Shown: piece by piece, positions 26,870 through 36,363 of the stretch | How the letters are laid out: every line of letters begins with the position of its first letter | How positions within the stretch are numbered: position 1 is the stretch's first letter | DNA from: Hydrogenophaga palleronii NBRC 102513 | GTDB lineage: Bacteria; Pseudomonadota; Gammaproteobacteria; Burkholderiales; Burkholderiaceae_C | Assembly: GCF_001571225.1 (NCBI RefSeq) | Contig: NZ_BCTJ01000009.1 | Coordinates: 62,001 to 126,000 of the forward strand | DNA: 64,000 bases | Direction: 5' to 3' | The notes under the pieces: model-generated | What the model saw: the letters and a program-made list of their open reading frames with translations, nothing else | What the model was told of the DNA's origin: nothing | Databases searched by the model: none | Position numbers and translations under genes: made by a program

Positions 26870-27601
26870 ATGGCCGACGAGCCGCTGGCAATCTGGCTGC
26901 CGGGCCTCGTGTGCGACGAGGCGGTGTGGGCCGGGGTGCACGCGCACTGGGCCGCACCCGGCCCGGTGATCACTTACCCGGACGAGCGCAGCATCGGCGC
27001 CATGGCGCAGCGCGTGCTGGCCGCCGCGGCGGGTCGCCGGGTCTGCCTCATCGGCCACTCCATGGGCGGCCGTGTGGCGCTGGAGGCCGCGCGCCAGCTC
27101 GGGCCGTCGCTGTGTGGCCTGGTGCTCTGCAGCACCGGTTACCAGGCCTTGCCGGGCGATGAGGCCGGCCAGCGCGAGCGCGAAGGCCGCGCCCAGCTGG
27201 TGGCGCTGGCGCAGGGCGATGGCATGCGCGCCATGGGCGAACGATGGGTCAAGGGCATGCTCAAGCCCGAGCACCTGGGTTCGCCGGTGGAAGCCGATGT
27301 GGTGGCGATGATCGCCCGCCACACGCCGCGCACGTTCGAGAACCATGTGCAGGCCTTGTTGAACCGACCCGATGCCACGGCCACCCTGAGTGGGTTGAGC
27401 GTGCCGGTGTTGCTGCTGTGTGGTGCGCAGGACAGCTGGAGCCCACCCGCGCGCCACGCGGCCATGGGCCAGCTGGTGCCGCCGGGCCTGGCGCAATTGC
27501 AGATCATTGAAGACGCGGGCCACATGCTGCCCATGGAGCAGCCGCTGTTCGTGGCGCACGCCATCCGCGCCTGGATGCAACGGCACACCATCACGCGCTG
27601 A
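26870..27601 (+). CDS. alpha/beta hydrolase
   Basis: This protein of about 243 aa has the alpha/beta-hydrolase fold with nucleophile elbow GHSMGG, an acid residue in GAQDSW and the catalytic His in EDAGHMLPM. The lid between them is short. It lies 22 bp after vanA and may share its transcript, but a role in vanillate use is not indicated by sequence. The ATG at 26870 is used; a GTG at 26864 is in frame. No strong ribosome site is visible. Confidence 0.82.
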   Translation: MADEPLAIWLPGLVCDEAVWAGVHAHWAAPGPVITYPDERSIGAMAQRVLAAAAGRRVCLIGHSMGGRVALEAARQLGPSLCGLVLCSTGYQALPGDEAGQREREGRAQLVALAQGDGMRAMGERWVKGMLKPEHLGSPVEADVVAMIARHTPRTFENHVQALLNRPDATATLSGLSVPVLLLCGAQDSWSPPARHAAMGQLVPPGLAQLQIIEDAGHMLPMEQPLFVAHAIRAWMQRHTITR

Positions 27602-27626
27602 AACGTGTGCGAGCCCCTGGCCGGGT

Positions 27627-28468
<842 letters not shown>

Positions 28469-28570
28469 TCAACGCCATGACCTGACAGGTCATCGCCGAG
28501 CGGCCAGGCCCTGCTGCCTTAGGATGGGCGGCGCCGATTCCACACCACAACACCGGGACCCGAGACCACC

Positions 28571-29080
28571 ATGCACCGCCTGGCCCAGACCACCGACCTT
28601 CACGCGGTTCACCGCATCTACATGCACGACGAGGTCGTGCCCTTTCTCGGCGTCGAGCCCATGCCGCTGGCGGAATTCCAGCCGGTGTTCGACGGCCTGT
28701 TGGCCGGCGGTGGTTTCCATGTGGTCGAACGCGCTGGCGTGGTGCAGGGCTTCTACCGTGTGCAGCGGCACGCCGGCCGCGCCGGGCACACCGCGTACCT
28801 GGGCACGCTGGCGGTGTTGCCCGACGCGAAGGGTACGGGCTTTGCCGCCGGCATGATGAACGATGTGATCACCCGGCTCGCGGCCGAGGGGGTGTTGCGC
28901 GTGGAGCTCATGCTGGAGGCCGACAACCCGCGCGCGATGGCGTTCTACCGCAAGCTCGGCTTCGAGCACGAGGGCACGCTGCGCGCGGCCTACAAGCGCG
29001 CCGCGCAGGAACACTACGTCGACGAAATCCTGATGTCGCGGCTGTTGGCGCCGCTGCCGCGCGCCGCCACGCCCGGGTAA
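28571..29080 (+). CDS. GNAT family N-acetyltransferase
   Basis: The 169-aa protein has the GNAT fold with the acetyl-CoA-binding region LGTLAVLPDAKGTGFAAGMMND, and motif B around NPRAMAFYRKLGFEHEG typical of the RimI/ribosomal and small-molecule acetyltransferases. The substrate is not evident. It stands alone, divergent from the atpE-like gene across a 162-bp gap. Confidence 0.85.
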   Translation: MHRLAQTTDLHAVHRIYMHDEVVPFLGVEPMPLAEFQPVFDGLLAGGGFHVVERAGVVQGFYRVQRHAGRAGHTAYLGTLAVLPDAKGTGFAAGMMNDVITRLAAEGVLRVELMLEADNPRAMAFYRKLGFEHEGTLRAAYKRAAQEHYVDEILMSRLLAPLPRAATPG

Positions 29081-29219
29081 CGTCGGACGGACCGAGGCTT
29101 TCGTTCTTGCGCCGCAGCATGCATGCCTCTACTGCCTGTCATACACTGGGGAGTATCTATGCGGTACCGCAGGTCTTGGACGGCCCGTCGCACCCGCAGC
29201 CACCCTGTAGGAGGCCGAT

Positions 29220-30632
29220 GTGACGCATCCAGCGTTGAGCTTCTTCAGTGACACCCGCATCCTGTCAGCGATCCTGATCGGCATGCTGGGCATGACTTTC
29301 CTGGCGCACGCCAGCTCGCGGTCCTGGCCTTACGTGAAATGGCTGGCCGGCGCGGCGCTGGTGTTCGGTGTGTCGCAGGGTGCGCTGGTGTCGATGGATG
29401 CGCTGGGCTGGGTGAGCGCCTCGGTGGTCGGGCCGATCGGCTCCGTGATGGGGCTGGCGACCATGGCCGCCGTGATGGCGGGCCTGCAGGCCTGTTTTTC
29501 GCCCGGTGGCATGCCACCCATGCGCGTGTTCATCGGCCTGCTGGTGGGGGCGCCCCTGTTGGTGGTGGCGATGAGCACCTTGCTGCACGGCTGGAACTTT
29601 GCCGGCCCCGCCACCATTGCCCTGATCTTTTCCGCCGCATCGGTCTGGCTGGTATCGCTCTGGCTGCGCGACGGCTGGGGTGGCCAGCTGGTGCTGGCCG
29701 TGCTGTTCCTGGCCTATCCGCTGCTGTTCTTGGTGGCCATGCTCGCCGGTCTGAGCCTGTTGCAGCTCCGCCAGCTCACGCCCTTGCCGGTGAGCATTGC
29801 CTTCGTGTTCGTGATGACGCTGATCATGCAGCGCGAGTCGAAGATCGTCGTGCGCGAACTGCGCGAACGCGTCAAGGCCGAAATCGCCCTGCAGCAACTC
29901 ACCGACTCGCTGGAGGAAATCGTGCGCAGCCGCACGCGCCAGCTGGAGGAAATCATCCAGGGCCTGCGCTCGTTCGCCGGCATGGTCTCGCACGACTTGC
30001 GCGGCCCTTTGCGCAACACCGCCGGCCTGGCCGATCTGGCGCTGGATGAGTACCGGGCCGGCCACGCCGAGGGCACGGAACAGGCCTTGCAACGGATCCG
30101 CCGTGAGGCGCAGCGCGCCTCCAGCATGGTGAACGACCTGCTCACACTCGCCAAGGTCGACGAGGAGGCCCCCAGCCCCGAAGCGGTGGACATGCAGGCG
30201 CTGCTGCGCGACTGCCTGCAATCGCTCTCGGTGCAGTTCCCGCAAGCGTCCGATGTGGTGCAGGCATCGCCCTTGCCGGTGGTGCAGGCCGACGCGGGCC
30301 TGATGCGGCACGTGTTGATGAACCTGCTCGGCAACGCGCTCAAGTTCGGCGGCGAGCGGCGCGACCTGCGCATCGCGCTCGAAGCACGGGAAGACGGCGG
30401 CTTCTGGCGCTTCTCCGTGGCGGACAACGGCCCGGGTTTCGATCCCGCCAAGAGCCACGAACTGTTCAAGCCGTTTTCGCGCCTCGACGAACGCCAGGCG
30501 GGTGGCACCGGGCTGGGGCTGACGGTGGTGAAGCGCGCGGTGGAGCGGCATGGCGGCTCCGTGGGTGCTTCGTCCGAACCGGGCCGGGGCGCGGCCTTCT
30601 GGTGGACGGTGCCTGCAGCTCCGCAGGGCTGA
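29220..30632 (+). CDS. membrane sensor histidine kinase
   Basis: The 470-aa protein begins with seven or so hydrophobic helices (about residues 10-205) resembling a 7TM-type sensor module. A coiled linker follows, then a HisKA domain with the phospho-acceptor His in MVSHDLRGPLRN. The HATPase domain has the N box LLGNALKFGG and G boxes DNGPGFD and GTGLGLTV. The start is a GTG at 29220 with TAGGAGG five bases upstream; the overlapping ATG at 29218 is followed at once by a stop. No response regulator gene is adjacent. Confidence 0.88.
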   Translation: MTHPALSFFSDTRILSAILIGMLGMTFLAHASSRSWPYVKWLAGAALVFGVSQGALVSMDALGWVSASVVGPIGSVMGLATMAAVMAGLQACFSPGGMPPMRVFIGLLVGAPLLVVAMSTLLHGWNFAGPATIALIFSAASVWLVSLWLRDGWGGQLVLAVLFLAYPLLFLVAMLAGLSLLQLRQLTPLPVSIAFVFVMTLIMQRESKIVVRELRERVKAEIALQQLTDSLEEIVRSRTRQLEEIIQGLRSFAGMVSHDLRGPLRNTAGLADLALDEYRAGHAEGTEQALQRIRREAQRASSMVNDLLTLAKVDEEAPSPEAVDMQALLRDCLQSLSVQFPQASDVVQASPLPVVQADAGLMRHVLMNLLGNALKFGGERRDLRIALEAREDGGFWRFSVADNGPGFDPAKSHELFKPFSRLDERQAGGTGLGLTVVKRAVERHGGSVGASSEPGRGAAFWWTVPAAPQG

Positions 30633-30721
30633 GGCGGCGGGCCGGGCCTTCATCGGTCATGGTGGCCGCACCGCGCGGTGGTAAGGTCGGCGCGGTTTTC
30701 AACGCCCGAAAAGGATGGCCC

Positions 30722-31159
30722 ATGCTCGCCCGCCGAAGTGTCTGGATCTGTGTGCTGCTGCCGCTGCTGCTGTTGTCGGGCTGCGGCAAGACCGATCCCA
30801 AAACCGCACTGGAAGCGGCGGTGCAGACCCTGCAGGACAACCTGGAAGCGAAGAAGGCCAGCGCCGTGCTCGACCAACTGCACCCGGGCTTCCAGGCCGG
30901 TGGCGAAGGCATGGACCGCGAATGGGCGAAACGCACCATGGCCCTGATGTTCATGCGTTACGCCAACATCCGCATCATCGCCGTCACGCGCCACAGCCGC
31001 ATCGACAGCGGCAGCTCGCAGGTGGGCCACACCGAAGCCCAGGTGCTGGTGACGGGCGCCCAGGGCCTGATTCCCGAACGCGCCGAACCCTATGCCATCC
31101 AGCTGGAGTGGCGGCTGGACGGCAGCGACTGGAAACTGATGCGCCTGCAGTGGGAGTGA
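30722..31159 (+). CDS. small lipoprotein of unknown function
   Basis: The 145-aa precursor has a lipobox LLLSGC at residues about 17-22, so it is secreted and lipidated. The mature part has a helical segment (ALEAAVQTLQDNLEAKKAS) and an alpha-beta region that recalls NTF2-like or DUF4878-type folds (LDQLHPGF ... WRLDGSDWKLMRLQW). AAAGGA lies before the ATG. The partner and function are unknown. Confidence 0.75.
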   Translation: MLARRSVWICVLLPLLLLSGCGKTDPKTALEAAVQTLQDNLEAKKASAVLDQLHPGFQAGGEGMDREWAKRTMALMFMRYANIRIIAVTRHSRIDSGSSQVGHTEAQVLVTGAQGLIPERAEPYAIQLEWRLDGSDWKLMRLQWE

Positions 31160-31284
31160 GTGTCTGCGCAGGTGCCGGCAGGGGTGCCGCGGCGGGTCGG
31201 ACGTGGCCTACAGACGCTGTTTCGCCGCAGGTCTAGCATGGGTTTTCGGGCGGTGTGGGCACCGCCAGTGAGGAAGGTCTCGCC

Positions 31285-31857
31285 ATGCACGCATTGCAAA
31301 TCCCGTTGCAGAACCTGTTGCAGAACCCCATGCACCGCTGGCGCTCCCGCGCCGGCCTCATCGCCGCCGTGGCCCTGTGCTGCAGCCTGCCGCTGGCGGC
31401 GCAAACCACCACCCCGGCGCCCAACAAGGCGGCGGTGGAAGCCAACTACCAGCGCGACCGCGCGGCCTGCCAGGCCATCACCACACCCCCGGACCGGAGC
31501 AACTGCCTGCGCGATGCCGCGGCCGCACGCAGCCAGGCCTTGCGCAGCGGCGCGCCGCGCACCGTGCCGTCACCCGAGCAGCTGAAACAGAACGCGCTCA
31601 AGCGTTGCGAGGAACACCCGACCACGGAAGGGCGCGAGATCTGCGAGCGCATGGCGCGGGGCGAAGGCCAGGCGTCCGGCTCGGTGCGGGGCGGTGGTGT
31701 GATCCGTGAACTGGAGACGACGGTGCCCGCACCACCGCCGCCACTCGGCACGCCCGGCAGCCTGCCACCCATGCAGCCCATGCCGGCACCGGCCGACGGG
31801 CCGGCCTTGCTGCCACCACCACCTGTGCCCGCGCCGGTCCCGATGCAGCCGCGCTGA
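31285..31857 (+). CDS. exported proline-rich hypothetical protein
   Basis: The 190-aa precursor has a signal peptide ending LPLAAQT near residue 41. It continues with a Cys-containing helical segment (YQRDRAACQAI, RSNCLRDAAAARSQAL, KRCEEHPTTEGREICERMARG) and a C-terminal tail dominated by Pro and Ala. Four Cys could form disulfides in the periplasm. GAGGAAGG precedes the ATG at 31285. No known domain is recognised. Confidence 0.65.
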   Translation: MHALQIPLQNLLQNPMHRWRSRAGLIAAVALCCSLPLAAQTTTPAPNKAAVEANYQRDRAACQAITTPPDRSNCLRDAAAARSQALRSGAPRTVPSPEQLKQNALKRCEEHPTTEGREICERMARGEGQASGSVRGGGVIRELETTVPAPPPPLGTPGSLPPMQPMPAPADGPALLPPPPVPAPVPMQPR

Positions 31858-31871
31858 CGACAGCGGTCAGC

Positions 31872-33293
31872 TCAGAGCCAGTACTCCCAGGCGCGCGCGA
31901 AGAACTCCTTCACGCGCGGCCCGACGCCACGCCGGCGCCACTCCTCCAGCGTGACCTGGCGCGACGCCGCCAAGTCGGCGTCGAACAACCGCTGCAACTG
32001 CGATGCGAACTCGCCGCCCAGCACCACGGCGTTGAGTTCGTAGTTGTGCAGGAAGCTGCGCCAGTCCAGGTTGGTGGAGCCGACGGTGGACCACACGCCG
32101 TCGATCGAGCCGGTCTTGGTGTGCAGGATCACGCCCTGGCGCTCGTAGATCTTCACGCCTGCGCGCAGCAACTGCGTGTAGTAGTGGCGGCCGGCGTGGA
32201 AGACCAGCCAGGAGTCGGTCTTGCCGGGCAGGATCAGCTTCACGTCGACGCCGCGCTGCGCCGCGTCCGACAGGGCGGCGAGCAACTGCGGGTCTGGGGC
32301 GAAGTAGGCGTTGGTGAGGTAGACCGTGCTCTCCGCGCTCTGGATGGCCGAGAGCAGGGTGGCGTAGATGGTGCTGTATGCGTCCTGCGGTGAGCTGCCG
32401 ATGGCGCGCACCACGTCGCGGCCCACGCGCTCGGGCGTGGGGTAGTACGCGCGCTCGTCCAGTGGCGCGCCGTTCTGCGCTGCCCAGGTCTGCAGGAAGA
32501 GCTTCTGGAATTCGGCTACCACCGGCCCGCGCAGCTGCACGTGCGTGTCGCGCCAGGGTGTGTTGTCACCGCCGCCGGCCGGGCCGCCGCTCGACGCCGA
32601 CGCGAACGAGCCACTGGAGTACACGCCGCTGATGTTGATGCCGCCGAGGAAGGCCACGCGGCCGTCCACGATCAGCAGCTTGCGGTGGTCGCGTTCGTTG
32701 AGCACCCATTCCTTCTGCCGCGTCTGCGCCGGGTTGATCGGGTTGAACTCCAGCACCTGGATGCCGCTGTCGGTGAGTCGCTGGAAGAACTCGACGGGTG
32801 TGTTGAGCGTGCCCACGCTGTCGTGGATCAGCAGCACCTGCACGCCCTGTTGCCGCTTGGCGATCAACGCGTCCGCAAAACGTTGCCCGACTTCGTCGTC
32901 GTCGAGGATGTAGGTTTCCAGGTGGATGTGGTCTTTGGCCGCGGCGATGGCCGCGAGCATGGCCTCGTAGGTGGCGGCACCGTCTTCCAGCAGCACCGCC
33001 TGGTTGCCGGCGGTCAGCGGGCTGCCGACGACGGCTTCTTCCAGCGCCAGGTGGCGCGACAGCACATCCGTGCCCTGGCCCTCGGCGCGCAGGCGTTCCA
33101 GGATCGCGCGGCTGCGTTCGGCCGACAGGGGCCCCTGCGTGCCCTCCAGCTTCACGGGCGGCGGGCGCCGCTGCTGGTCGGGCACCACGCGCGGCAGGCT
33201 CTTGCAGCCGACCAGCGTGAACAGCAGCAGCACAACCCCTGCGGCAGGCATCCAGCGCAGGCGGGGCCATGGGAAGCGCGGCGTGAGAGTCAT
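31872..33293 (-). CDS. phospholipase D / cardiolipin synthase-type lipoprotein
   Basis: The 473-aa protein has two HKD motifs, HRKLLIVDGRVAFLGG and HTKTGSIDGVWSTVGSTN, which together form one PLD active site as in cardiolipin synthases. Unlike typical Cls it lacks two N-terminal membrane helices. Instead it begins with a signal ending in lipobox FTLVGC, so it should be a periplasm-facing lipoprotein. Cls enzymes join phosphatidylglycerol or phosphatidylethanolamine into cardiolipin. The start at 33293 follows an AAGGG element. The reading frame is open further upstream without a start or any homology. Confidence 0.85.
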   Translation of the reverse strand: MTLTPRFPWPRLRWMPAAGVVLLLFTLVGCKSLPRVVPDQQRRPPPVKLEGTQGPLSAERSRAILERLRAEGQGTDVLSRHLALEEAVVGSPLTAGNQAVLLEDGAATYEAMLAAIAAAKDHIHLETYILDDDEVGQRFADALIAKRQQGVQVLLIHDSVGTLNTPVEFFQRLTDSGIQVLEFNPINPAQTRQKEWVLNERDHRKLLIVDGRVAFLGGINISGVYSSGSFASASSGGPAGGGDNTPWRDTHVQLRGPVVAEFQKLFLQTWAAQNGAPLDERAYYPTPERVGRDVVRAIGSSPQDAYSTIYATLLSAIQSAESTVYLTNAYFAPDPQLLAALSDAAQRGVDVKLILPGKTDSWLVFHAGRHYYTQLLRAGVKIYERQGVILHTKTGSIDGVWSTVGSTNLDWRSFLHNYELNAVVLGGEFASQLQRLFDADLAASRQVTLEEWRRRGVGPRVKEFFARAWEYWL

Positions 33294-33422
33294 CTGCGAG
33301 CCCTTGTCTGTGATCCGTGACCTGTCTCGGCGCACACCCTGCGTGAAGGTGTGTGCGGCTGCCACAGATAGTAGGGCGTTCGGGCTTCGGCCGCCGGGGC
33401 TTTTGCATGCCCCGCCAACACG

Positions 33423-33440
33423 CCGCCGCAGATGCGGCGG
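33423..33440. terminator. hairpin downstream of garD
   Basis: An 8-bp perfect inverted repeat CCGCCGCA / TGCGGCGG with a 2-bp spacer begins just after the garD stop. No T-run follows, so termination is possible but not certain. Confidence 0.3.
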
Positions 33441-33445
33441 TGCGC

Positions 33446-35095
33446 TCAGGTCACCGGTGCGGGGTTGAACAGCACCAGCTGGTTGTGCAGTTTCCAGCGC
33501 TCGGCCCAGGTCCGCTGGCGGCCGCTGGCCACGTCGAGCATCAGGCGGAACAGCTCCCAGCCCACCTGCTCGATGCTGGCCGTGCCGTCGGCGATGGTGC
33601 CGGCGTTGAGGTCCATCAGGTCGTGCCAGCGCCGCGCCAGCTCGCTGCGCGTGGCCACCTTGATCACCGGCACCGCGGCCAGGCCGTAGGGCGTGCCGCG
33701 GCCGGTGGTGAACACGTGCAGGTTCATGCCGGCGGCCAGTTGCAGCGTGCCGCAGATGAAGTCGCTGGCTGGTGTGGCGGCGTAGGTCAGGCCTTTGCTT
33801 GTCAGCTTCTCGCCCGGGGCCAGCACGCTGGAGATCGGCGCGCTGCCCGATTTCACGATCGAACCCATGGCCTTCTCGACGATGTTCGACAGGCCGCCCT
33901 TCTTGTTGCCCGGCGTGGTGTTGGCGCTGCGGTCCACGCCGCCACGCTGCAGGTAGGCGTCGTACCAGGCCATCTCGCGCACCATGGCTTGCGCCACCTC
34001 GGGTGTGGTGGCACGTGCGGTGAGCTGGGCAATGCCGTCGCGCACCTCGGTGGTCTCGGAGAACACCACGCTGGCGCCGGCGCGCACCAGCAGGTCGGTG
34101 CAGAAGCCCACCGCCGGGTTGGCCGTCACGCCGCTGAAGGCGTCGCTGCCGCCGCACTGCACGCCCACCACCAGCTCGCTGGCCGGCACGGTTTCGCGTC
34201 GGCGTGCGTTCAGGCGCTTCAGGTGCACCTCGGCCTGGCGCAGGATGGAATCGACCATGGACATGAAGCCGACGTGTGCGTCGTCCTGCAGGCAGATGGT
34301 GTCCAGCCCCCCTGCGCCGCTGTGCGGCGCCCCCCCTGGGAGGGGGGGCACCCCCTGTGGCCCGGCAGAGCCGGTTCCACGGGTGTCCTGGATCGGGATC
34401 GCGTTGGCGGGAAACAGGCGCTCGGGCTGCAGCTTCTCGCAGCCCAGGCTGACCACCATCACCTCACCGCCGAAGTTCGGGTTCTGGCTGATATTGCGCA
34501 GGGTGCGGATCGGGATGACGGCATCCGGCGCGTCGATGGCAACGCCGCAGCCGTAGCCGTGCTCCAACGCCACCACGTCGTCCACATGCGGGTAACGCGG
34601 CAGCAGCTCGGCCTTGATGCGCTGCACCGCGAAGTCGGTGACGCCGGCCACGCACTGCACGGTCTGGGTGATGGCCAGGATGTTGCGCGTGCCGACCGAA
34701 CCGTCCGGGTTGCGGTAACCCTCGAAGGTGAAACCCATCAGCGGCGGCTGCGGCTCGGGGTGCACGGTGGCCATCGGCAGGTGGTCCAGGCCACGGGCCT
34801 CGGGCATCTGCAGCAGGCGCTCGTTGACCCAGCTGCCGGCGGGAATGGCGTCCAGCGCGTGGCCGATGGGCACGCCGTAGCGCAGCACCGCGTCGCCGCG
34901 GGCCAGGTCCACCAGCGCCACCTTGTGGCCTTGCGGCACACGTTCGCGCAGCACCGGGCCACCATCGGGCAGGGCGGTGCCGGCGGGCAGGCCGCCCTGG
35001 TTGGCGACGATGGCCACGTTGTCGCCGGCGTGCATGCGGATGGTCAAGGGCTGCAGCTCGGCGGCCGGGGCGAGAAGGGTGTCGGGCATGCGCAT
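33446..35095 (-). CDS. garD: galactarate dehydratase (UxaA/GarD family) with in-frame repeat insertion
   Basis: The 549-aa protein combines a SAF domain (about residues 1-100) with the UxaA/GarD catalytic region. This is marked by [45 protein letters not shown] and [20 protein letters not shown]. GarD converts galactarate to 5-keto-4-deoxy-glucarate. Between IPIQD and [12 protein letters not shown] there is an extra segment of about 28 residues rich in Gly and Pro. It is encoded exactly by a copy of the dispersed palindromic element and keeps the frame. The protein is about 25-30 aa longer than expected, so activity may be kept if the insertion lies in a loop. The gene is divergent from lacI. 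Confidence 0.88.
   Translation of the reverse strand: MRMPDTLLAPAAELQPLTIRMHAGDNVAIVANQGGLPAGTALPDGGPVLRERVPQGHKVALVDLARGDAVLRYGVPIGHALDAIPAGSWVNERLLQMPEARGLDHLPMATVHPEPQPPLMGFTFEGYRNPDGSVGTRNILAITQTVQCVAGVTDFAVQRIKAELLPRYPHVDDVVALEHGYGCGVAIDAPDAVIPIRTLRNISQNPNFGGEVMVVSLGCEKLQPERLFPANAIPIQDTRGTGSAGPQGVPPLPGGAPHSGAGGLDTICLQDDAHVGFMSMVDSILRQAEVHLKRLNARRRETVPASELVVGVQCGGSDAFSGVTANPAVGFCTDLLVRAGASVVFSETTEVRDGIAQLTARATTPEVAQAMVREMAWYDAYLQRGGVDRSANTTPGNKKGGLSNIVEKAMGSIVKSGSAPISSVLAPGEKLTSKGLTYAATPASDFICGTLQLAAGMNLHVFTTGRGTPYGLAAVPVIKVATRSELARRWHDLMDLNAGTIADGTASIEQVGWELFRLMLDVASGRQRTWAERWKLHNQLVLFNPAPVT
34306..34393 (+). repeat. dispersed palindromic element, copy A (inside garD)
   Basis: An element of about 88 bp with three stem-forming parts: CTGCGCCGC...GCGGCGC, CCCCCC...GGGGGG and CCCGGC...GCCGG, ending TGTCCTGGAT. 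It matches copies B to E along its whole length. It lies in the garD coding region in the orientation opposite to garD transcription and leaves the reading frame open. Confidence 0.8.
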
Positions 35096-35150
35096 CTCCT
35101 ATGATCCAGACCGAACCGCAACCCATGTCGGGTTGTGATGGTGAACGAAC

Positions 35151-35164
35151 TGGTACCGGTACCA
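35151..35164. promoter_or_regulatory. LacI-family operator between garD and lacI
   Basis: A perfect 14-bp palindrome TGGTACCGGTACCA lies in the 73-bp gap between divergent garD and the LacI-type regulator, only four bases before the regulator ATG. A second, near-identical site lies upstream of the Bug gene at 36267-36280. CG-centred palindromes are characteristic of LacI-family operators. Confidence 0.75.
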
Positions 35165-35168
35165 TTTT

Positions 35169-36206
35169 ATGCCGCAAAACAAAGCATCCGACAATAACCG
35201 GCGCGCCCGCCGCGGCAGCGGGGCCATCACCCTGCGTGACGTGGCCCGGCTCGCCGGGGTGGCGCCCATCACGGCCTCGCGCGCGCTCAACACGCCGGAG
35301 CAGGTGTCGGCCGAGGTGCGCAAGAAGGTGCTGGAGGCGGTGCAGAAGACCGGTTACGTGCCCAACCGCATGGCCGGCGGGCTGGCGTCTTCACGCAGCC
35401 GGCTGATCGCGGCGGTGGTGCCGAGCACCGTGATGTCGGTCTTCATGCCGACCATCGAGGCGCTCAACGAAACCCTGTTCGACACCGGTTACCAGCTCAT
35501 GCTGGGCCAGTCCGACTACTCGACCAGCCGCGAGGAATCGCTGCTGGAGGCCATCATCGGCCGCCGCCCCGACGGCATCTTCATCACCGGCATCATGCCG
35601 CCCAGCCTGGGGCGCACACGCCTGCTGGCGTCGGGCATTCCGGTGGTGGAAACCTGGGACCTGACCCCCACACCCATCGACATGCTGGTGGGCTTCTCGC
35701 ACACCGCGATCGGCCGTGAAGTGGCGCGTTTCCTCATGGGCAAGGGGCGCCGGCGCCTGGCGCTGATCCGCGCCGAAGACGAACGCGCCGACCGCCGCGC
35801 CACCGCCTTTGCCGATGCCGTGGCACGCGCCGGCCTGCCGCCGGTGGTGGTGATCAACGTCGGCGCCTCGCGCTCCTTGCGCAGCGGCCGCGACGCGCTG
35901 GCCCGTTTGCTGGAGCAGGCGCCCGATGTCGATGCCCTGTTCTGCAGCTCCGACCTGCTGGCGCTGGGGGCACTCACCGAAGCGCGTGCGCGCGGCGTGA
36001 CGGTGCCCGACCAGCTGGCCGTCATCGGCTTTGGCGACGTGCCGTTTGCCGCCGACCTCGAACCGGCCATGAGCACCGTGCGCATCAACGGCCCCGACAT
36101 CGGGCGCCTGGCCGCGCGCCACCTGATCGACCGCGCCGAGGGCCGCGACGTGGCCGAGCGGGTGATCGACGTCGGCTTCTCCATCGTCGAACGCGCCACC
36201 ACCTGA
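35169..36206 (+). CDS. LacI-family transcriptional regulator of glucarate/galactarate genes
   Basis: The 345-aa protein has a LacI helix-turn-helix (ITLRDVARLAGVAPITASRALN) and hinge (KKVLEAVQKTGYVPNRMAGGLAS), then a periplasmic-binding-protein-like effector domain. It sits between garD and the Bug-gudD-garL-garR transcript, each with a matching 14-bp operator, so it is probably the local repressor with a hexarate or a derivative as inducer. No ribosome site precedes the ATG and the operator is almost adjacent, which suggests a leaderless mRNA and autoregulation. Confidence 0.88.
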   Translation: MPQNKASDNNRRARRGSGAITLRDVARLAGVAPITASRALNTPEQVSAEVRKKVLEAVQKTGYVPNRMAGGLASSRSRLIAAVVPSTVMSVFMPTIEALNETLFDTGYQLMLGQSDYSTSREESLLEAIIGRRPDGIFITGIMPPSLGRTRLLASGIPVVETWDLTPTPIDMLVGFSHTAIGREVARFLMGKGRRRLALIRAEDERADRRATAFADAVARAGLPPVVVINVGASRSLRSGRDALARLLEQAPDVDALFCSSDLLALGALTEARARGVTVPDQLAVIGFGDVPFAADLEPAMSTVRINGPDIGRLAARHLIDRAEGRDVAERVIDVGFSIVERATT

Positions 36207-36266
36207 ACCCAGGGCTGGGCAGGCGGCAGCGCGCCGCCTGCCCAGAAATGCGTTGACGTCCTGATT

Positions 36267-36280
36267 TGGTACCGCTACCA
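36267..36280. promoter_or_regulatory. LacI-family operator upstream of the Bug-gudD-garL-garR genes
   Basis: TGGTACCGCTACCA differs from the 35151-35164 site at one position. It lies 84 bp before the Bug gene start, where a promoter for the downstream catabolic genes is expected. Confidence 0.7.
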
Positions 36281-36363
36281 TCTGCGTCCGGTCGAACAGG
36301 CTTGAAGACCTGTCCGGTTCGTTTGCGTTGCGACGCCATCCCAACACACAGGAGACAAGACAC

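Noticed and set aside
33294..34157. Apparent fusion of a garD-like frame to the PLD lipoprotein on the minus strand
   Set aside because: The upstream open frame is an out-of-frame shadow of garD; the PLD protein has its own signal peptide and start at 33293.
36207..36363. Small gene between lacI and the Bug gene
   Set aside because: No start with a ribosome site and no coding pattern; the gap is explained by the operator and promoter.
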